DNA from: Guadua angustifolia
Taxonomy: Eukaryota > Streptophyta > Magnoliopsida > Poales > Poaceae
Assembly (NCBI GenBank): GCA_036346375.1
Contig: CM070508.1
Coordinates: 24,186,852 to 24,250,851, forward strand
Reading direction: 5' to 3'
DNA length: 64,000 bases
Shown piece after piece: positions 57,270 to 64,000 of this stretch. The notes below the pieces were generated by a model, which ran no database searches, was not told where the DNA came from, and was given only the letters and a program-made list of their open reading frames with translations. Position numbers and translations under genes: made by a program. The first letter of the stretch is position 1, and the number at the start of each line of letters is the position of its first letter.

Positions 57270-57680
57270 CGAAACCCTAATCCAAATCGATTCCAAATCC
57301 GCTGGTTCTGGCTATACCCATTGCAACCAGCTCATCACAGAGCCATTCCAACTCGGATCCGGGGGTGGAAGAGGTGTACCTGCCGCCGGGGATGCCACTC
57401 GCCTCGTCGTCGTCTCCGCTCGGTGGAGATCTACGGCGGAGTTCCGGTGGCCGCCGCCCGTTCTTCGCCGCCTCAAGCCTTCCCCTCGCACCAAGCAATG
57501 TCGGATCCGAGATGACGCGAACAATGAGCGGTTGCTCTGCGCGCTGCGGGAGAGGGCGAAGGAACGGAGAGAGAAGCCAGCTGGTGGATTCTCTTTCCAA
57601 TCCCTTGCGTCTCCCGTCCGCGAAGGGACTCGGTTGGAGCGCCGCTCGACTTCCATTCGCGCTCGCTTTCCCATCGCGAA
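57270..57680 (-). other. GC-rich first-exon-like segment in the PIF-like element
   Basis: Minus-strand frames of 107 and 120 residues overlap here (starting at 57600 and 57674). A possible donor GCAG|GTACACC lies near 57380. No family is recognised, and frame choice is unclear. It may be the promoter-proximal exon of a captured gene, possibly the one that gave the enolase-like fragment, but this is not shown. Confidence 0.25.
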
Positions 57681-57717
57681 GGGATTAGGTCTCGGGACGG
57701 GACGGCATTGGAGATGG

Positions 57718-58895
57718 TCTTACTTTGACCCGTTGTTCACTCGTCAAGAGGCTGGAAACGGCCCCAGTTGGCACAAGTGCTCTGGGCTTTTGCCACCAGG
57801 TAGAGCCTAGAGGAAAGGAATTTCTCAGGAAAAATGAAAAACAATTCAGTGCAATGGAAAGTTTTTTTTTATAAGGGGAGTTTAGATTGTATGGTTCAAA
57901 GAATTTCATGGAGAAATCTGTCTATCAATTATATTATTAAAAAGACAAAAAAGCTATCTTGTTTGCTCTTAAGGGCTATAATTCTCATGCTAATCGAAGG
58001 GATAAAAGAAGAACATCTGCATCATCGATTTTGGTGATCAAGATTACAACGATGTAGATTAATTGCATATGTACGAGAGCTGTTACTATTGTACAGGGAA
58101 TACAGTTGTATTTCCATCAGAAGCGTTATAGTTGTATAAACAACATTATGTTTAAATATAAATATATGCATCATAACATCCAACCGTGCAATTGCGTAGA
58201 AAATTCGGCTAGTTATATTATTAAACAAAGGCAAAAGAAAGGCACTTGTTCTCTCTCAAGGGATAGTAATTACCACATTAATCAGAGGAAAAACATCCAC
58301 AACGTCGATTGTGGTGCGTCTAGATTATAATGGTGGAGATCGATCATATATATACTATGGTGGAGATCGATCATATATATACTAGGGCTACTACAGTTGT
58401 ATAAGAAATTCAATTTTATTTTAGATCACACATATTAAAGTTGTCTAAAAAATAAAACTCTATTAAAATTATGTACATGTATTACAGTATGTAGCTGCAC
58501 AAGAATCGACTAGTTATTATATTATTAAAGCAAAGAAAAAAAAGGCCACCATGTTCACTCATCGTCATATTAGACTTGTATAACAAATTTAGTTTAATCT
58601 CCAAAAATAAACATACCTATTGTATCGAGTCGCGCAATGTTGCGGGATATTCAGCCAGTTCATACATACTTTGGAGGAATTCTAACACTAGGTCTAACCT
58701 CATATTACAAATTTCTTTGGGAGCTGCAATGCATTTTCTCCGTCTTACCGCACCTCCACCGATCTGTTTCTAAAATCATTTGCATTATCTAGGAACAAAA
58801 TTAGATACAACCATTCCAAATCTTTATATCTTGACAGTAAATAGTTGAGATATCAGATGATTTTTTCCCCCTTACCAACCCACCGATATCCTACA
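57718..58895. repeat. Upstream block copy d (5' flank of mTERF copy 3, displaced)
   Basis: It matches block b from TGACCCGTTGTTCACTC to CCCACCGATATCCTAC and then stops. A 26-bp segment (GGTGGAGATCGATCATATAT core) is tandemly doubled at about 58331-58383 only here. The hAT and PIF-like elements now put about 3.6 kb between this block and mTERF copy 3. The F-box stub expected further on is missing. No gene is seen. Confidence 0.85.
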
Positions 58896-59021
58896 GTCAA
58901 CAATGATAGATGAAGGGGTCAAACTCAATGGAGCAATTATTGTCAGTGGTAAACTGGCGAACAGATATGAGATTCTTAATAATATCAGGAGCAACAAGAA
59001 TATTATTAAGATAAAGGGCGA
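58896..59021 (+). other. Short unassigned open segment
   Basis: The 126 bp between block d and the next LTR-like element are open in one plus-strand frame (MIDEGVKLNGAIIVSGKLAN and on to NKNIIKIKGD). It does not occur in the other blocks. It could be a scrap of a gene or of a retroelement; I do not recognise it. Confidence 0.25.
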
Positions 59022-62000
59022 TGTCGAACCCGAATTACTAATCCGAAACCATCGTGTTTTCAAAGACTAGTCCTAGGATCAGTCGCTAGTGCCCACAGTT
59101 AACAAAAATGAATATCACAATCATACACAACGGATTAATAAATAAAGAATTCATCTTTTAATATAACATGTTGAACAACCTTAAGGTCAACTTACAACTG
59201 TGAAACCTAGATGGCTTCAACTCGAGTAAAAGCGAAGCAATGATTGAGCGAATAACGTCGGTGAATCCCATCAAAATACCACAGGCATTTGGCAAGGTTC
59301 AACTCCTAGATATTCGCCTTCTTGCAGAACTTCTCCTTCTTCGAAGACAAAGACTTCTCCTCAACTGGTGATGTTTTGTTAAAGTAAGGGTGAGTACACA
59401 ACCGTACTCAACAAGTAATGTACAGAATGCAGTTCTATTACTACATGCATGGCTTATTCCAAAGGAATGGTTGAATGGTTCTTTTGCAATAAAGCAGCAT
59501 TCGCAAATAAACATAATAGATAGAAAAGGAGTAAAACAAATAATACCCGTAATAAATTTCATAATCATTCTCAAGTAAAGCATTTCTCATCCTTAACCAA
59601 TTTCCATATCACATTGTTCACATTCCCAACCTCATTTTATTTTCAAAACTCTACCCCTTGACTGTAATCCCCGAGCATTGTCCAGTACCGCGGACTCGGC
59701 TATTCGAATAGTTTTTACACTCTGCAGAGGTTGTACACTTTACCCACAAGATACAATCAACTCATCACGTCAGCCGTGAATCGCCATACAAGAGTATGCG
59801 AATGAGCGATCATAACAAAGCCTTTCAGAAACTTCTATCTCAACCTAGGAACCTCTCCGGGTTGCCTTCACTATCACTTCCCTCACACTGAGCCGAAGTA
59901 TAGGACAGACGAACACCGTTGGACGGGTACCAAGTCGTAGCACAGGTACGCTCCCCCATACAGTCACCCCCTTGAATGACTGCCACCCGGAGGTATCAAA
60001 GGTGAGATATCAGAATCCTATTAAACTAGGTCTTCCCATTCAGACATGTGGTTGTACGAGTGACTCAGGTCAAAGGCTTGCAAGGTGAAGTCCTTAACTG
60101 ACCAGGACAAGACATCCTTCTCTCAAAATTGGCGCACAGCCCTCATAACACTCAACCCACCCAAATGCCACGATGGCCCACCTGGCATAAAGCCACTTGC
60201 CACTTGCCCCAGTCTAAATCCTTTATCACCCCAGTTGATTATTGGGCAACACAATGCCAACAACAACTCAACATCCATGTAGAACCACACTGGTTCCACA
60301 TATCAACATCATCGTGTGGCAACACGTCATACCATTTCACAAATGCATTTCATAATCCATTAATCAGTATTATCCTTTTATTTTTCAAAACACATGTGTT
60401 GCGTGGCATGGCTAAGCAATTATACACGATCTAACCAACCCACGTTGGTAAGTAATAACAACCAACTATTAATCAACCATCTTAGGGTGATAAATGAATT
60501 ATGGCATACAAATAATCATGGCAAGGTGATATTAGCAATTGGGTTGAATATCTAATCCCAAATTAATTTAAATCATTTTAATTTTGAACTAGCATGCAAT
60601 AATTTGAATCAAAGTAAATTTGTAAAACTGGGAGCAATATGATCAAAGCACAACTTGCCTAGCCCTTGCAATTTTTATTATTCTTTACTCTTTATCTTCA
60701 ATCCTTGATCCTCGATCTTCAATCTCCGCTTGCTTGCTTCTCAGCTCCTTCGAGCGACTTCCAGCAATGCGTTTAATGATAAACAAACACAAATACAATA
60801 AAACTCAAAAAGCAAATCAAGTAAACTCCAAATTAAGAACGAATAGCATTGGGCACAACGGCTTAGATGAAATTAGGAACTTAAATGGATTAGATCGATG
60901 AGTAGACAAAATAGAACGACTTTTGAAAAATACACCGAAGAGGAAGATTAATAACTAGGAAAGAAGGAATAGTATTCCGAAGAATATTGCTATCTTGATT
61001 AGACAGACAATGACATATGGCTCTCGATCCATAGACCGGGTCCATGAAGATTTGTTAGTTCACGATGAACTAAGCTGATGCAAAAGTTGACTTTTGTTGG
61101 TGAAACATACATACGATAAACAAAAGAAAGATAAACTGATAGATTAGATATGGCTCAAAGATATGACACATGGTCAATGGTCTAGCGACCAAGTCCACGA
61201 ATGAATTCTGGGTTAATGGTATATTAGATTTTCTGGGATAAGACAGGGACGGATGGAATCGACATTCAGTGCGATCCGATCTGGGATTCAGTCACACATC
61301 AACGAAGAGACTTGACGATAACAGGGCGATAACGATATGTAGTAAGACAGAGCACAAATATCTTACTACGGTGGACACAACAAGGGAAACCGCAATACCG
61401 GCTGCGCAGCTCACGATGAACTTGGCTCATCAAACCGGTCCAAGGGTACGGTTATGATTGGACCACATAGATGGTATGATGGTGAGGCTAGATTGACATA
61501 TGATTGGGTTAGATCACAATATGATGATAAAGAAGATGATGATATTGCACTAGGGCTTTTGTTTGTTTGCGCGCATGCAATGACAGCGAAGCAATGACAG
61601 GACACTCATGCAAGGATAAGTATCGACTGTAGATATGACAACGAGGTAAGGCTATGGTTCACGATTAATCTGCGGATGCGGAATTTACATGTCACGGCCT
61701 TAACGTCGATTTACAGATTAGACCTAGGGTTAGGTTGGGGTTTGAGCGAGATGACTCAAGATAGATCCACTTAAAAAAATGGGATAGGTAGGGTTAGCTG
61801 CGATACAAAGAATTATAAAGGATGGTTAAGCGAACCACAATCCGATCGCAAAGCGACTAGACCGAAAGACGACGGGTAGGTTTTAGATTAAGGCTTTGAC
61901 GGCAAATGGAGACCAAATGAACTCGAAGGATGGCCAAAACAGTAGGGTAACGACCCACTAGACGGGAGGAATCGGCCAAAGCGAACTAGGATGTTTAGCG

Positions 62001-64000
62001 ACAAAAGGCGACACACGGCGGCGACGAAACCGACGGCGAAATGAATATTAAAATTTTCGGATGGTGGAATAGCAAAGGTAGGGTCAGCACGGTGTAGAAC
62101 GCGGTGATACGAACTCAACGGTATAGGCGGATTTGTCGGCGACCCACTGGATTAATCACAAACTGCCGATTAACGGTTGTTATAGCTAATAGATCTAATA
62201 GCCATAACTACTAGAATAATGAATGAAAAATTACAAAAAAATTCAGAGAGCCTGCTGAGATCCTAGAACATGATATGACATGAAGAGATCGGATTTTTAC
62301 CTTCTGGATCAACGGGGAACGCACGATGCCATTCCTCATTGTTCGACTGTGATCCGATCGGGAAGATTGATTTTTATGCACAAATCCCGCAGGTGAAACC
62401 TTGAGTTAAGGTGAGCACCGTGTAGGGGACATCAAGGGGAGTCTACCATAAAAATTTCACGACCAAACTCGCAGAGACGAGGGAGAACGGGTTTCGGCAA
62501 AATTTGATCTTTGGGCGGCCATAACTTTTGATCCAGTGGATCAAATTGCACCAAATTTGGATGGAAGACAGAGGGTACCTTGAGGCATGATGTGACATAA
62601 ACGGATCTTAAAAACAGTCAATGAGTTGACGGGGAACGCGCCTCAAAGTATGGCCGACGTGCGGCGGCACTTCGGAGGATGAGGGCAAAGTTTCTCGTCT
62701 TTGGATGAGTTGATCTGAGGTGAGGACGTGTGGGAGAGGTCATGGGAGGTCTACACAAGGTTGGGGTGGCGGCTAAGTCAAGAAAACAAAGAAAAACATA
62801 AAAACCGGCTTCACAGGCATTTTATCGGGCTATTGGCGTGCGTGCACAGAATTGGGGCGACGTTGGCCAATTGAGGGCCGGACAGTGGTGGGGATGGGAT
62901 GGAGAGGTGAGGGGAAGCCCGTGGGCACGATAGCCGACGGCGGGGATGCCGGGCGACGGCGAGGGCGACGGCCGACGCGACCAAAAACGGTCCGAATGGC
63001 ATGGTGGTCAAAAACACAATAAAATGCGGAATTTCTCAAAACTAGTAGGAGCACGATGTAGAGCAAGATCATACTAGGCTATATCTAAAAGGAATTTGAT
63101 TGGGGATTACCGATTTGGGAGGAATCGCCGACGAACGGAACCCGACTTGACGACGAACAAACGCAAATTCCCGAGGCAATTCTTGACGAAACCTGGATTT
63201 TCTTGAGGGGTTATGATCTACACACTAATGCGCACAAGATGACGTGAACGGAAGTCGATTTGCCTTACCGGATCAAAAGATGACACGGTGATGCCAACGG
63301 TGGACGTCCGGCGATCGTTTCTTCAATTTTTGGAAGAGCAAACGTTCTGGAAATGGAGAGCAAGTGTGAGCATGGGATGGAGGACGTCGAGATGAAACTT
63401 TTGAGTACTCGCACACGTTGAGGGAAGAAGAAACGGAAGAGTTATGGCTAAAACAAGAAACGGCAAATAAGTGATTGCAGCAGCCATTTCACTTGATTTT
63501 GGAGGGAGAAACTATAGGGGAATTGAAGCCCTTAACTAGACCGATGATTTGCAACTGATCTCACTCAATTTCGTTGAGAATTGCAAAAGTTATGAGCATT
63601 TGAACTTTGGGCTGCAAATGGGGCTGGAACGTGAACAGTGCACATGGCTGGAGGTTGAAGATGAACAGTAAAGGCCACGTGTCGCTTTCTCATTGGTTGG
63701 AAGAAATGGAGGGACAAAAGCACGAGAAATAAAATAGCAAAAATGATCTAAAAATCTTGGAAAAATTTCTAAAAATACTAGATATTATTTGGAACCCAAT
63801 AAAATTTGTTTCACTGAATTTTGATGAGTTTTGGAATTTAGACAATTCCGGGACTAATATACTGGATTTAACGAAAGACCGCGAGAGATAAAATACCGGA
63901 GAGATTATATAAATCTTAGAAAAATTTCCAAAATCATTATATAATATTTGGAACCTAATTCTATGAATTTTGATATTTTTGGAGTATTTTGGAACTCAGG
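59022..64000 (-). mobile_element. Long LTR-like element, incomplete at the window edge
   Basis: It begins TGTCGAACCCGAATTACTAA, parallel to the start of the element at 620, and shares with it the stretches at 59100-59190 and 59393-59520 (for example GCAGTTCTATTACTACATGC). Nearly 5 kb are present with no end. No ORF above about 100 codons and no retroelement protein is visible, so this is either a very long LTR or a non-coding relative. The last few hundred bases are AT-rich with TTTTGGA-type repeats, as near the far end of the 620 element. Confidence 0.6.

Larger units (their letters stand above)
54761..57717. mobile_element. PIF/Harbinger-like non-autonomous element with captured DNA, 2.96 kb
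   Basis: GACCATCTCCAA at 54761 and its complement TTGGAGATGGTC ending at 57717 are flanked by TTA (54758-54760, 57718-57720). Upstream of mTERF copy 1 the uninterrupted site reads CTCCTGTTACTCTGACC. A 3-bp TTA duplication and this terminus type are typical of PIF/Harbinger MITEs. No transposase is visible. The interior (about 55000-57600) is unlike a MITE: it has intron-like AT-rich DNA, a GC-rich first-exon-like segment at 57300-57680 on the minus strand, and an enolase-like exon fragment. It looks like a transposon that carries host gene pieces. Confidence 0.75.

Overview
The window is nuclear DNA of a flowering plant, almost certainly a grass (Poaceae). The evidence is the set of transposons: a plant-type Ty1/copia element of Sirevirus character with an initiator-Met tRNA primer site, a Ty3/gypsy chromovirus, PIF/Harbinger, hAT and CACTA-like elements, plant mobile domain (PMD) gene relics, and solo LTRs of about 3 kb. 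The only convincing intact host genes are three tandem paralogues of an mTERF (mitochondrial transcription termination factor) family gene, all on the minus strand (19773-20981, 47634-48836, 52855-54057). There are no tRNA or rRNA genes, no CRISPR array and no prokaryotic operons. The genus cannot be fixed from sequence alone.

Layout. 1-7840: remains of a PMD-type gene (plus strand) split by a 3.45-kb LTR-like insertion, two tandem-repeat blocks, and a degenerate GRF-zinc-finger-like gene on the minus strand. 7921-13133: an orphan copy (block a) of the sequence that lies upstream of the mTERF genes, carrying a 3-kb solo LTR. 13134-18139: a decayed PIF/Harbinger element with both proteins recognisable. 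18143-20981: a small Pro-rich/acidic gene relic and mTERF copy 1. 21060-27293: upstream block b, with a truncated copia element and the same solo LTR at the same site. 27294-46855: a nest in which a gypsy-type element (TE-A) is interrupted in its LTR by a 12.9-kb Sirevirus-like element (28260-41168) and internally by a 4.1-kb chromovirus (42495-46636). 46856-48836: second gene relic and mTERF copy 2. 48917-52854: upstream block c, CACTA-like subterminal repeats and the best-preserved copy of the acidic gene. 52855-54057: mTERF copy 3. 54109-54714: an hAT element just upstream of it. 54761-57717: a TTA-flanked PIF-like element holding foreign sequence, including an enolase-like exon fragment. 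57718-58895: upstream block d. 59022-64000: another member of the long LTR-like family, running off the window.

The ancestral unit appears to be mTERF gene + small Pro-rich/acidic gene + upstream block, duplicated in tandem and then separated by insertions. Because units are paralogous, several insertions have an empty site elsewhere in the same window. This gives exact ends and target-site duplications: TTTGT for the solo LTR in block b, ATA for Harbinger, TTA for the PIF-like element and an 8-bp site for hAT. TACCC (Sirevirus), ATGAT (chromovirus) and GGGCT (first LTR) were read from flanks. No novel defence or metabolic system was found. The interest lies in the mTERF array, its altered upstream regions, and the unusual structures in the Sirevirus-like element.
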